Source: Asaia bogorensis
GTDB lineage: Bacteria; Pseudomonadota; Alphaproteobacteria; Acetobacterales; Acetobacteraceae
Assembly (NCBI GenBank): GCA_945897825.1
Contig: CAMDGX010000037.1
Location: forward strand, 1-40,589
Reading direction: 5' to 3'
Length of the DNA: 40,589 bases
Shown here: positions 8,048 through 17,885 of the stretch, one piece after another
Numbering within the stretch: the first letter of the stretch is position 1
How the letters are laid out: every line of letters starts with the position of its first letter
The notes under the pieces: model-generated
Told to the model about the DNA's origin: nothing
Database searches by the model: none
The model's input: only the letters and a program-made list of their open reading frames with translations
Translations under genes and position numbers: made by a program

Positions 8048-8842
8048 TTGAGAGCCCGCCGCATCTGGGGCCTGATGTATCGTCATCTGGCATTGTATCG
8101 CCGCTCCTGGCCGCGCCTGCTGGAACTGGCCTATTGGCCAACCTTGCAGATGTTCATCTGGGGCTTCACCGCCGCCTTCATCGCCAGCCGCATCGGCGTC
8201 GAGGGCCAGGTGGCCGCCTCGCTGCTGCTGGGCGGCGTGCTGCTGTGGGAGGTGGCGTTGCGCAGCCAGATGGGCATGGCGATCTCCTTCCTGGAGGAGA
8301 TCTGGTCGCGCAACCTCGGCCACGTGTTTGTCTCGCCGCTGCGCCCGTGGGAGCTGGTGGCCGCCCTGCTGGCGATGAGCGCGATCCGCATGGCAATCGG
8401 CGTGCTGCCCGCCGTGCTGCTGGCCTGGGCGCTCTATGCCTTCAACCTGTTCGCGATGGGGCCGATCCTGGTGCTGTTCGCGCTCAACCTGATGGTGATG
8501 GGCTGGTGGATCGCGCTCGGCGTCATATCGCTGATCCTGCGCCACGGCGCGGGGGCGGAGGCGCTGGCGTGGAGCGTGCTGTTCGGCATCACCCCCTTCG
8601 CCGCGGTGTTCTACCCGGTGAGCATACTGCCCGCCCTGCTCCAGCCCGTGGCCCTCGCCCTGCCCGCCGCGCACGTGTTCGAGGGCATGCGCGCCGTGCT
8701 GGACAGCGGCACCATCCGCTGGGACCACCTGGCCTGGGCCGCCGGCCTGAACCTCGTCTGGACCGCCGCCGCCATCCTGTTGTTTGCCCGCCAGTTCCGC
8801 GCCGCGCGCACCAGCGGCGCCCTGCTTTCGATCGGAGAATAG
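8048..8842 (+). CDS. ABC-2 type transporter permease
   Basis: The product has about 264 residues and six membrane segments, starting with WPRLLELAYWPTLQMFIWGF. It continues through helices around SLLLGGVLLWEVAL, LLAMSAIRMAIGVLPAVLLAWAL, MGPILVLFALNLMVMGWWIALGVISLIL, the helix near FGITPFAAVFYPVSILP, and a final helix before FARQFRAAR. It is the membrane partner of the upstream ATPase. I propose the TTG at 8048 because it follows repeat E2 directly and keeps the LRARRIWGLMYRHLALYRRSW region normally present in this family. The ATG at 8075 is the main alternative. The apparent frame back to 8000 runs through the repeat and is artefactual. Confidence 0.85.
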   Translation: MRARRIWGLMYRHLALYRRSWPRLLELAYWPTLQMFIWGFTAAFIASRIGVEGQVAASLLLGGVLLWEVALRSQMGMAISFLEEIWSRNLGHVFVSPLRPWELVAALLAMSAIRMAIGVLPAVLLAWALYAFNLFAMGPILVLFALNLMVMGWWIALGVISLILRHGAGAEALAWSVLFGITPFAAVFYPVSILPALLQPVALALPAAHVFEGMRAVLDSGTIRWDHLAWAAGLNLVWTAAAILLFARQFRAARTSGALLSIGE

Positions 8843-8844
8843 CC

Positions 8845-9465
8845 ATGCCCCCCACCGCCTTCTGGCTGATCCGCCACGCCCTGGTGGAGGAATCCGCCCG
8901 CGCCCGGCTCTACGGCAGCACCGACGTGCCGCTGTGCGAAACCACGCTGATGGACCAGGCGCCGATGTACGCCGCCCTCGCCCGCCGCCTGCCGCGCCCG
9001 GCACACTGGGGCTGCACCCCCCTGTCGCGCACCCGCCGCACCGCCGAGGCGATCTTCCGCGCCGGCTACCCCGCGCAGGACCTCACGGTCGTCCCCGGCC
9101 TGATCGAACAATCCATGGGCGACTGGCACGGCACCATCCACGCCGACCTGCCCGCCAAGCTCGCCGAACCCGCCCACCCGTTCTGGCCCCTCTCCGGCAC
9201 CGAACGCCCGCCCGGCGGCGAAAGCATGCAGGACGTCATCCAACGCACCGGCGCCGCCCTGGAAGACCTCGCCACCCAGCACCGCGGCGAAAACGTGGTG
9301 ATCGTCAGCCACGGCGGCACCATCCGCGCCGCCGTCGCCCACGCCATCGGAATCACCGCCACCAACGCGCTGCACCTCTCCGTCGCCAACCTCGGCCTCA
9401 CCCGCCTGGAACGCGAACCCACCGGCTGGCGCGTCGTGTGCGTCAACGAGCTGCCGGGTTACTGA
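8845..9465 (+). CDS. Histidine phosphatase family protein
   Basis: A 206-residue phosphoglycerate-mutase-like phosphatase. The phosphoacceptor motif is LIRHALVE, with His in RHA where RHG is commonest. Supporting residues are the second arginine in SRTRRTAEAI, the catalytic acid region LIEQSMGDWHG, and the second histidine in VIVSHGGTIRA. It resembles CobC/alpha-ribazole-phosphatase-like and broad-specificity members, but no cobalamin genes are near, so the substrate stays open. The gene begins two bases after the permease stop codon, which suggests co-transcription with the ABC transporter. It converges on a PLP enzyme gene across hairpin array C1. Confidence 0.88.
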   Translation: MPPTAFWLIRHALVEESARARLYGSTDVPLCETTLMDQAPMYAALARRLPRPAHWGCTPLSRTRRTAEAIFRAGYPAQDLTVVPGLIEQSMGDWHGTIHADLPAKLAEPAHPFWPLSGTERPPGGESMQDVIQRTGAALEDLATQHRGENVVIVSHGGTIRAAVAHAIGITATNALHLSVANLGLTRLEREPTGWRVVCVNELPGY

Positions 9466-9485
9466 GGGGCGCGGACGGAAGGCAA

Positions 9486-9677
9486 GGCCAGGGCTCCGCC
9501 CTGGACCCGGCAGGGGGCCGAGCCCCCTGCACCCTCACATCTTTGTTCCGCCTTCGGCGGGAGGGGCCGTCACGACGCGCGACCCAGACCGAGCCGGCCC
9601 CTCCCGCCGAAGGCGGAAAAGGTCCGGGAGTCCAGAGGCCCTGCCTCTGGTGGGGTCCAGGGGCAAAGCCCCTGGCC
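9486..9677. repeat. Convergent-junction GC hairpin array C1 (likely bidirectional terminator)
   Basis: Consecutive palindromes lie between two converging genes: CCAGGGC/GCCCTGG (9488-9504), GCAGGGGGC/GCCCCCTGC, a perfect 21-bp inverted repeat (9548-9568 with 9596-9616, 27-base loop), CCAGAGGC/GCCTCTGG, and CCAGGGGC/GCCCCTGG (9657-9675). C2 at 21929-22064 has the same order but lacks the long inner inverted repeat. No T-tract follows, so termination is inferred from the position. Confidence 0.85.
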
Positions 9678-9695
9678 TTCCTTTCCCTCCGCCCC

Positions 9696-10820
9696 TCAGT
9701 ACGCCCCGCCGCGCGCCGCCACCGGCCATAGGCACTCCACCCGCCCGCCGCGCACGCCGACATACCAGTCGTGCCGATCGACCGTCGGGTCGCAGTGGCT
9801 TGGCACCAGGCGCAGCTTCGCGCCGATCCCCGGCCCACGCATCTCGGCGGGGAACTCGATCTTGCCGTGTTCGTCCGACGCACTGACGAATTTCATCGCC
9901 GGCTGCTGCCACACGCCGGGCATGCCGGATTCGATGGCGATCGCCTTGTGCCCCACGTCGGTCACCGCGATGCCGGGCCGCGGCGCGCTCATCACCGTGC
10001 CGAGCACGAACAGCGAGTGCCGGAACTGGCTGACGAACCCGCCGCCCTCGTCGAGGTTCTTGGCGTAGTCCACGTCCATGAAGCAGTAGCTGCCGGCCTG
10101 CAGCTCGGTGAACACGCCGGACGCCGCCTCGATCTCGAACGTCCCGGTGCCGGCGCCGCCGACGATCGGGCAGGGCAGCCCCTGCTGCGCCAGCATCTCC
10201 ACCGTGCGGCGCGTATCGGCCACGGTCTCGGCGATGGCGGTGCGGCGTTCGGCGATGGTGCGGAAATGCTGCGCGCGGCCGTGATAGGCCTGGAGCCCAC
10301 CGAAGGTCAGGTGCGGGTCGGCGGCGATCATCTGTGCGAGCGCGACGGCCGGCGAGCCAGGCTCCACGCCGCAGCGGTTGCCGCCAACGTTGATCTCCAC
10401 CAGCACGTTCAGCACCACGCCGGCATCGCGCGCCGCGGCCGAGATGGCGGCGACATGCGCGGGGTCGTCGGCGCAGATCGAGATCCGGGCGATGCGCGCC
10501 AGCGCCGCGGCGCGGGCGAGCTTGCTCGCACCCACCACCTCGTTGCTGATCAGGATGTCCGTCACCCCGCCCCAGGCCAGCGCCTCGGCCTCGGCGACCT
10601 TCTGCACGCACTGGCCGACGGCGCCGCGGCGGATCTGCTGCAACGCCACGATCGGCGATTTGTGCGTCTTGGCATGGGCGCGGAGTTTCACCTTCGTGCC
10701 CTCCAGCGCGCGCGCCATGGTGTCGAGGTTGTACTCGAAGGCATCGAGATCGATGATCAGCGCGGGCGTATCGACCTCGTCCTCGCGCATGCCGGGGCGG
10801 GCGGGGGGCGGTTGCAGCAT
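9696..10820 (-). CDS. DSD1-family PLP-dependent enzyme (D-serine dehydratase / D-threonine aldolase-like)
   Basis: A 374-residue fold-type III PLP enzyme. The N-terminal alanine-racemase-like barrel carries the cofactor lysine motif RAHAKTHKSP (K51 probably the Schiff base), with EINVGGNRCGVEPG and GGAGTGTFE as phosphate-binding loops. The C-terminal beta domain holds PSHCDPTVD, the His and Cys that bind zinc in D-serine dehydratases and the metal in D-threonine aldolases. It probably acts on D-beta-hydroxy amino acids; dehydratase and aldolase cannot be separated by eye. A second ATG ten codons inside (MREDEVDTPALIIDLD) is a possible start. Repeat E3 lies 16 bases upstream. Confidence 0.87.
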   Translation of the reverse strand: MLQPPPARPGMREDEVDTPALIIDLDAFEYNLDTMARALEGTKVKLRAHAKTHKSPIVALQQIRRGAVGQCVQKVAEAEALAWGGVTDILISNEVVGASKLARAAALARIARISICADDPAHVAAISAAARDAGVVLNVLVEINVGGNRCGVEPGSPAVALAQMIAADPHLTFGGLQAYHGRAQHFRTIAERRTAIAETVADTRRTVEMLAQQGLPCPIVGGAGTGTFEIEAASGVFTELQAGSYCFMDVDYAKNLDEGGGFVSQFRHSLFVLGTVMSAPRPGIAVTDVGHKAIAIESGMPGVWQQPAMKFVSASDEHGKIEFPAEMRGPGIGAKLRLVPSHCDPTVDRHDWYVGVRGGRVECLWPVAARGGAY

Positions 10821-10836
10821 TGGGCGGTCCCTTCAA

Positions 10837-10973
10837 GGAAGTAAGAATCTTCTTTTTCTGAAGAAAAAGAAGCAAAAAGACTTTTATCCATTTGTGCGGG
10901 AATCAACCGATCGGACACGGCGCAAGGTCAGAAAAGTTTTTTGGTTCTTTTTTTCAAAAAAGAACATGCTTCC
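10837..10973 (-). repeat. Cloverleaf-like intergenic element, copy E3 (B→A)
   Basis: GGAAG (10837-10841) opens the copy and CTTCC (10969-10973) closes it. The B hairpin has the C-G loop-closing variant with TGAA (TTCA on the other strand). Arms AAAAAGACTTTTATCCATTTG and CAAGGTCAGAAAAGTTTTTT flank the core. The TGA stop codon of the gamma-glutamylcyclotransferase-like gene (10954-10956) lies inside the loop of the A hairpin. The core shares TCAACCGATCGG with E10. Confidence 0.9.
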
Positions 10974-11292
10974 CTCCCCACTCCCTCCGCGCAGCCGCGC
11001 GCGCGATCCACACGCCGGCCACACTGTTGCCCCGCCCCGCCCGCACCGCAAGCCGGCGCAGGTCGTAGAGCGGCCCTTCATAGGCCATCAGCCGCCGCAG
11101 CCCCGCCGCGTCCACCACCGCGACCGCGCCAGCAACGCCGCCGCGCGCGCGCACAAGGGTGGGGTATCGCCCGCCCTTCATCGCCACGCGCCGCCAGCCA
11201 CGCAGCCGCGCCGGCACCAGCCGCACCGTCCGCCCGACGCAGCGCGCCAGTCGCGCAGGCTCCAGCAGCGTGCCATACAGGAACAGCCGCAC
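10954..11292 (-). CDS. Gamma-glutamylcyclotransferase-like (AIG2 fold) protein
   Basis: A 112-residue protein. LFLYGTLL at residues 3-10 is the substrate-binding loop of the gamma-glutamylcyclotransferase/AIG2 family, and LMAYEGPLYDLRRL holds the catalytic glutamate in the usual YEG context. Such enzymes release 5-oxoproline from gamma-glutamyl compounds; the exact substrate is unclear. The GTG at 11292 has a strong ribosome site (GGAGG about eight bases upstream). The last residues (GGKHVLF) and the stop codon come from repeat E3, so the original C-terminus may have been replaced. Its start faces maeB, 74 bases away. Confidence 0.8.
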   Translation of the reverse strand: MRLFLYGTLLEPARLARCVGRTVRLVPARLRGWRRVAMKGGRYPTLVRARGGVAGAVAVVDAAGLRRLMAYEGPLYDLRRLAVRAGRGNSVAGVWIARAAARREWGGKHVLF

Positions 11293-11366
11293 CTATCGCC
11301 TCCACCGTTGCGGTTGCATCCCGGCCGCGCCGCACCGATCTACGGGCGGCAGAACAGGACCCGTTC

Positions 11367-13661
<2,295 letters not shown>

Positions 13662-13671
13662 GCAACGTCCG

Positions 13672-14136
13672 ATGATCGCCTTGCTCCTCGGCCTGGCCTC
13701 GCTCGCCACCCTGCTCGCCGTGCTCGGCATGTTCAGCCGCGCCAAGGTGGCCAGCGCCAAGTCCGCGCTGATCTGGACGGCGGCGATCGGCGGCGTGCTG
13801 CTGGCCGCCATGCTGTTCCTCACCGGCCGCGGCGCCATCGCCCTCTCGGCGCTGGTGTTCCTCGGCCCGATGCTGTGGAGCTGGCTCGCCGAACGCACCG
13901 GCCGCGCCCGCCCGACCGCCGGCCCCGGCCCCCGCCCGCGCTTCTGGCAGGCGCCCCCGCGCGGCGGCATGTCGCACGAGGAAGCCTACGAGATCCTCGG
14001 CCTGCGCCCCGGCGCCACCCAGGCCGACATCCGCGCCGCCCACCGCCGCCTGATGGCCGCCGCCCACCCCGACCGCGGCGGATCGGACTGGCTGGCCGCC
14101 CGCATCAACCAGGCGCGCGACGTGCTGCTGGGCTGA
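13672..14136 (+). CDS. Membrane-anchored DnaJ-domain protein (Pam18/DjlA-like topology)
   Basis: A 154-residue protein with two N-terminal membrane helices (about 1-20 and 33-51, possibly a third at about 57-71), a basic proline-rich linker, and a C-terminal J domain of about 55 residues. The J domain starts MSHEEAYEILGL, has the HPD tripeptide intact in AAHPDRGGSDW, and ends AARINQARDVLLG. The layout (membrane helix then C-terminal J domain) resembles mitochondrial Pam18/TIM14 and its alphaproteobacterial relatives. It probably stimulates DnaK at the inner membrane. It converges on the next gene with only ten bases between stop codons. Confidence 0.9.
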   Translation: MIALLLGLASLATLLAVLGMFSRAKVASAKSALIWTAAIGGVLLAAMLFLTGRGAIALSALVFLGPMLWSWLAERTGRARPTAGPGPRPRFWQAPPRGGMSHEEAYEILGLRPGATQADIRAAHRRLMAAAHPDRGGSDWLAARINQARDVLLG

Positions 14137-14146
14137 CGCGCGTGGC

Positions 14147-14713
14147 CTAGGGCGCCCCCCGCTCCAGCGCCGCGCGCAAGGAAGGCGGCCCTGCCGTCGG
14201 ATACACGCCTTGCGCCCGCAGCGCCGCCACCAGCGCCGCGCGCGAGCCGAATTGCAGCGTCAGCCGCGCCACCGCATCCTCCGCCAGCCCCGCCACCGTA
14301 TCCGGCGACAGCGGCACGTAGGCGTCGTCCGGGTTGGTCAGCGCCTCGCGCGGCGGGTCGATCAGCGTGCAGCGCGCGCCCACCACCACCACCAGCTCGC
14401 CCTTCCAGTTCTGGATCCACGGCTCCGCCCGGCCATGGCGCACCCGCCGCGCCAACCCGCCCAGCGCCACGAACCGCCCCTGCGGCGTGCGCGCCTCGGC
14501 AAAGATCCACGACATCTGCTCGATCGACGGCCGCCCGACGCCGCATTCCTCCAGGAACGCCGCCTCCGCCCGCTCCAGCTTCATCTGCGCCGCGGGGATC
14601 CGCACCCCGAAGAACGGGTCACGCACCTCCGGCGGCGCCTGGGCCAGGGCGGGGCCCGCGCTCCAGGCGAACAGCGCCAGCAGCAGGCTAGTAAGGCCAG
14701 CGATACATCGCAT
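14147..14713 (-). CDS. Secreted (periplasmic) protein of unknown function, candidate immunity partner
   Basis: A 188-residue protein with a clear Sec signal peptide (residues 1-24, cleavage after PALA). The mature part has two cysteines (C57, C115) that could form a disulfide bond and no motif I recognise. The ATG at 14713 lies inside the end of the upstream CHAP-like gene, with a 26-base overlap, so the two are translationally linked. A cytoplasmic-looking cell-wall amidase without a signal peptide, overlapped by a periplasmic protein, is the layout of secreted amidase effector–immunity pairs; that reading is inference only. A general periplasmic function is equally possible. Confidence 0.7.
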   Translation of the reverse strand: MRCIAGLTSLLLALFAWSAGPALAQAPPEVRDPFFGVRIPAAQMKLERAEAAFLEECGVGRPSIEQMSWIFAEARTPQGRFVALGGLARRVRHGRAEPWIQNWKGELVVVVGARCTLIDPPREALTNPDDAYVPLSPDTVAGLAEDAVARLTLQFGSRAALVAALRAQGVYPTAGPPSLRAALERGAP

Positions 14714-15116
14714 GGGCGGGCTTCTCCTTGCGGTAGCTCGGGCCGGGCCACATGTCGCGCTGCACGAAGTCCGAAACCCAGGCCGTGCCGTTGTAGCCGG
14801 CCATATGCCCATGTTCCGACGTGCTCGTCGCCTGCATCACCACGATATCGCCCAGCGCCGGCACATAGGGCTCGATGCTGCACGCGTTGAACTGCCCGTT
14901 CACCGCCAGGTAGCCGTTGCGCGCATGCTCGCGGAACCCCATCGCCAGCAGCGTCGGTCCCCAGTCCTTGGCCGAGACCGGCCACGTCGCCGGCGACAGC
15001 CCCGCGGCGGCCAGGGCGTGGCGCACGTATTTCGCGCACATCCCCACCCCGAACGTCGCCGCGGACACATTCGCCGTCAGGTATCGGCCGAACTCCGTCT
15101 TGTCGAAACTTGGCAT
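14688..15116 (-). CDS. CHAP/NlpC-like cysteine peptidase (putative peptidoglycan amidase)
   Basis: A 142-residue single-domain protein. MCAKYVRHAL places the candidate nucleophile C27 at the start of a helix, as in CHAP and NlpC/P60 hydrolases. GDIVVMQ (90-96) is the typical strand before the catalytic histidine, which would be H104 in EHGHMAGYNG; D116 or N109 may be the third member. There is no signal peptide or membrane helix, and no binding domain, so it is either exported by a dedicated secretion machine or acts after lysis. The ATG at 15116 follows a good ribosome site (GGAGGGAGG). It overlaps a secreted-protein gene by 26 bases. Confidence 0.75.
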   Translation of the reverse strand: MPSFDKTEFGRYLTANVSAATFGVGMCAKYVRHALAAAGLSPATWPVSAKDWGPTLLAMGFREHARNGYLAVNGQFNACSIEPYVPALGDIVVMQATSTSEHGHMAGYNGTAWVSDFVQRDMWPGPSYRKEKPAHAMYRWPY

Positions 15117-15151
15117 CGCGCCCTCCCTCCGCCGCCGGGCCACCCGGCGCG

Positions 15152-15178
15152 CCGGACGATAGCATGACATCGTTCCGG
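15152..15178. promoter_or_regulatory. Imperfect palindrome between the CHAP-like and galU genes
   Basis: CCGGACGAT and ATCGTTCCGG, separated by eight bases, form a nearly perfect inverted repeat 36 bases upstream of the CHAP-like gene's start, in the 210-base divergent gap (15117-15326). It could be an operator or a transcript hairpin. I see no convincing -35/-10 pair elsewhere in the gap. Confidence 0.35.
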
Positions 15179-15326
15179 AAAAATCCGCCCCCTCGCCGGC
15201 CCGATGCCGCGCTTGTGACCCCGCCCGCGCGCCGCCACTCCGCCGCCCGGACTTGAGCGGATGCCATAATCCCGCCAATACGGCATGCCATCTGCTCCAG
15301 GGACCTGCATCGAAAGGGACTCGACC

Positions 15327-16205
15327 GTGATCAAGCCGCTCCGCAAGGCCGTGCTTCCCGTCGCCGGCCTCGGCACGCGCTTCCTGCCGGCCACCAAGGC
15401 CATGGCCAAGGAGATGCTGCCGGTCGTGGACAAGCCGTTGATCCAGTACGCGATCGAGGAAGCCCGCGCCGCCGGCATCGAGCAGTTCTGCCTCGTCACC
15501 GGCCGCGGCAAAACCGCCATCGTCGAGCATTTCGACATCGCCTTCGAGCTGGAGGCCACCCTGCGCGGCCGCGGCAAGCAGAAGGAGCTGGACGAGCTGC
15601 GCTCCTGGCAGATGGAGCCCGGCGCCATGGTGACGGTCCGCCAGCAGGAGCCGCTGGGCCTCGGCCACGCCATCTGGTGCGCGCGCGCCTTCATCGGCGA
15701 CGACCCCTTCGCCATCCTGCTGCCCGACGACCTCGTGCTGTCCGAAACCCCCTGCACCAAGCAGCTCGCCGACGCCTACTACCAGACCGGCGGCTGCGTC
15801 GTGGCCGTGACGGAAGTGCCGCGCGCGCACACCAACCGCTACGGCATCCTGGACATCGGCGCCGATGACGGCCGCATGGCCGAGGTGAAGGGCCTGGTGG
15901 AGAAGCCCAAGCCGGAGGACGCGCCCTCCAACCTCTCGATCATCGGCCGCTACGTGCTGCTCCCCGAGGTCATCACCCATCTCTCCCGCATGGAGCGCGG
16001 CGCCGGCAACGAGGTCCAGCTCACCGACGGCATGGCCAAGCTGATCGGCCAGGTGCCGTTCCACGGCCTGCGCTACGAAGGCCGCCGCTTCGATTGCGGC
16101 GACAAGATCGGCTTCCTCGAAGCCCAGATCGCCTTCGCCCTCAAGCGCCCCGAGATGGCCGAGGCGGTGAAGGGCTTCCTGAAAAACTACTGTGCTGAGC
16201 TATAA
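15327..16205 (+). CDS. galU: UTP–glucose-1-phosphate uridylyltransferase
   Basis: A 292-residue enzyme, normal for GalU, making UDP-glucose from UTP and glucose 1-phosphate for polysaccharide, LPS and glycolipid synthesis. Visible marks are the nucleotide-binding loop AVLPVAGLGTRFLPATKAMAKEML with its conserved Arg and Lys residues, VVDKPLIQYAIEEA, LLPDDLVL, GLVEKPKPEDAPSN, and the late motif RRFDCGDKIGFLEAQI. I use the GTG at 15327, which gives the usual MIKPLRKAVLP start and follows AAAGGGA. Repeat E4 begins at its stop codon, and a phosphohexomutase gene follows that would supply or use glucose 1-phosphate. Confidence 0.94.
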   Translation: MIKPLRKAVLPVAGLGTRFLPATKAMAKEMLPVVDKPLIQYAIEEARAAGIEQFCLVTGRGKTAIVEHFDIAFELEATLRGRGKQKELDELRSWQMEPGAMVTVRQQEPLGLGHAIWCARAFIGDDPFAILLPDDLVLSETPCTKQLADAYYQTGGCVVAVTEVPRAHTNRYGILDIGADDGRMAEVKGLVEKPKPEDAPSNLSIIGRYVLLPEVITHLSRMERGAGNEVQLTDGMAKLIGQVPFHGLRYEGRRFDCGDKIGFLEAQIAFALKRPEMAEAVKGFLKNYCAEL

Positions 16206-16307
16206 GCAAGACGTTCTTTTTTGAAAAAAAGAACCAAAAAACTTTCATCCGTTTGCTAAGTGATAAAGTTTTTTTGCTTCTTTTTGTTCACAAAAAGAAG
16301 GCCTTCC
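16206..16307 (+). repeat. Cloverleaf-like intergenic element, copy E4 (A→B), short core
   Basis: The most compact copy: the A hairpin at 16213-16234 and the B hairpin (TTCA loop, G-C closed) are joined by CAAAAAACTTTCATCCG, a few core bases and GATAAAGTTTTTTTG, with no GC-rich palindromic core. It begins directly after the galU stop codon and ends CCTTCC. This shows the core is dispensable. Confidence 0.9.
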
Positions 16308-16341
16308 CTTGCCTGAGCCCCTCCGAAGAGAGCGAACGACG

Positions 16342-17751
16342 ATGGCATTTGCCCACAGCTTCGACCCCACCGTGCTGCGCGAATACGACATCCGCGGCAT
16401 TGTCGGCAAAACCCTCCACGGCACCGACGCCTTCGCCATCGGCCGCTGCTTCGGCAGCATCGTGGCGCGCGCCAGCGGCACCGTGGTCGCCATGGGCTAC
16501 GACGGCCGCCTCTCCTCCCCGGCGCTGGAAACCGAGCTGGTCGCCGGCCTCAAGGCCAGCGGCATGGAAGTCGTGCGCATCGGCCGCGGCCCCACCCCGA
16601 TGCTGTACTACGCCAGCACGGTGATGAAGACCGGCGGCGCCATCATGCTCACCGGCAGCCACAACCCGCCCGACTACAACGGCTTCAAGATGATGCTCGC
16701 CGGCAAGCCGTTCTTCGGCCAGCAGATCCGCCAGATCGGCACCATGGCCGCCGCCGGCGACGTGGTCCCCGAGGCCAAGGGCAGTGACCGCGCCATCGAC
16801 ATCTCCGACGACTACATCGCCCGCCTCGCCAAGGACTGGGACGGCGGCGACCGCAAGCTCAAGGTCGTGTGGGACAACGGCAACGGTGCCGCCGGCGACG
16901 TGCTGGTCCGCCTGGTCAAGCACTTGCCCGGTAGCCACACCATCCTGTTCCCCGAGATCGACGGAAACTTCCCTAACCACCACCCCGACCCGACCGTGCC
17001 CAAGAACCTCGAGGCGCTGGTCGCCGAGGTGCAGAAGCAGGGGGCCGACATCGGCATCGCCTTCGACGGCGACGCCGACCGCATCGGCGTGGTCGACGAC
17101 ACCGGCGTGATGATGTTCGGCGACCAGCTCCTGGTCGTGCTGGCGCGCGACGTTCTGAAAAAGCACCCCGGCGCCAACATCATCGCCGACGTGAAAGCCA
17201 GCCAGGTGCTGTTCGACGAGATCGCCCGCGCGGGCGGCAAGCCCGAGATGTGGCGCACCGGCCACTCCCTCATCAAGGCGCGCATGGCCGAAACCGGCTG
17301 CCCGCTGGCCGGCGAGATGAGCGGGCACATCTTCTTCAACGACCACTGGTACGGCTTCGACGACGCGCTCTACGCCGCAATCCGCCTGCTCGGCATCATG
17401 GCCCGCGGCACGCAGAAGATGTCCGCCATCCGCACCGCCCTGCCCCAGGTGGTGAACACGCCGGAGCTGCGCTTCAACTGCGACGACCACCGCAAGTTCG
17501 AAGTCATCACCGAAGTCGCCGCCCGCCTGCGCGCCGACGGAGCGAAGATGAGCGACATCGACGGCGTGCGCGTGAACACCACCGACGGCTGGTGGCTGCT
17601 GCGCGCCAGCAACACTCAGGCCGTGCTGGTCGCCCGCTGCGAAGCCAGCACCGACGCTGGCCTCGAACGCCTCAAGACCGCCTTGGTGGCACAACTCGAA
17701 GCGTCCGGCCTCGAAGCGCCGGACTTCTCCGGGGAGAATGCCGGGCATTAA
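16342..17751 (+). CDS. Phosphomannomutase/phosphoglucomutase (AlgC/PMM-PGM type)
   Basis: A 469-residue alpha-D-phosphohexomutase interconverting hexose 6- and 1-phosphates. The four family signatures are present: [11 protein letters not shown] at the start, the phosphoserine loop [13 protein letters not shown] (S106), the metal-binding loop [13 protein letters not shown], and the sugar-binding GEMSGHIFF, plus the C-terminal phosphate-binding WLLRASNTQ. Mannose and glucose specificity cannot be separated by eye. With galU upstream it supplies precursors for exopolysaccharide and LPS. Repeat E4 lies before it and E5 begins at its stop codon. Confidence 0.92.
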   Translation: MAFAHSFDPTVLREYDIRGIVGKTLHGTDAFAIGRCFGSIVARASGTVVAMGYDGRLSSPALETELVAGLKASGMEVVRIGRGPTPMLYYASTVMKTGGAIMLTGSHNPPDYNGFKMMLAGKPFFGQQIRQIGTMAAAGDVVPEAKGSDRAIDISDDYIARLAKDWDGGDRKLKVVWDNGNGAAGDVLVRLVKHLPGSHTILFPEIDGNFPNHHPDPTVPKNLEALVAEVQKQGADIGIAFDGDADRIGVVDDTGVMMFGDQLLVVLARDVLKKHPGANIIADVKASQVLFDEIARAGGKPEMWRTGHSLIKARMAETGCPLAGEMSGHIFFNDHWYGFDDALYAAIRLLGIMARGTQKMSAIRTALPQVVNTPELRFNCDDHRKFEVITEVAARLRADGAKMSDIDGVRVNTTDGWWLLRASNTQAVLVARCEASTDAGLERLKTALVAQLEASGLEAPDFSGENAGH

Positions 17752-17885
17752 GGAAGCACGTTCTTTTTTGAAAAAAAGAACCAAAAAACTTTTCGCCCAT
17801 TGCACCCGGGCTGGTCATCCAGCCCGGGTGCAAATGGATGGAAAGTCTTTTTGCTTCTTTTTCTTCAGAAAAAGAAGACCCTTCC
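17752..17885 (+). repeat. Cloverleaf-like intergenic element, copy E5 (A→B)
   Basis: It fills a convergent junction exactly: GGAAG begins one base after one stop codon and CTTCC ends one base before the other. The core is a perfect 14-bp palindrome (TGCACCCGGGCTGG and its complement around TCAT), the clearest central arm of the set. The B hairpin is C-G closed. Confidence 0.92.

Noticed and set aside
15253-15281. galU promoter from TTGAGC and CATAAT
   Set aside because: The two hexamers are only six bases apart, and pairing TTGAGC with a later CAATAC gives a poor -10 match.
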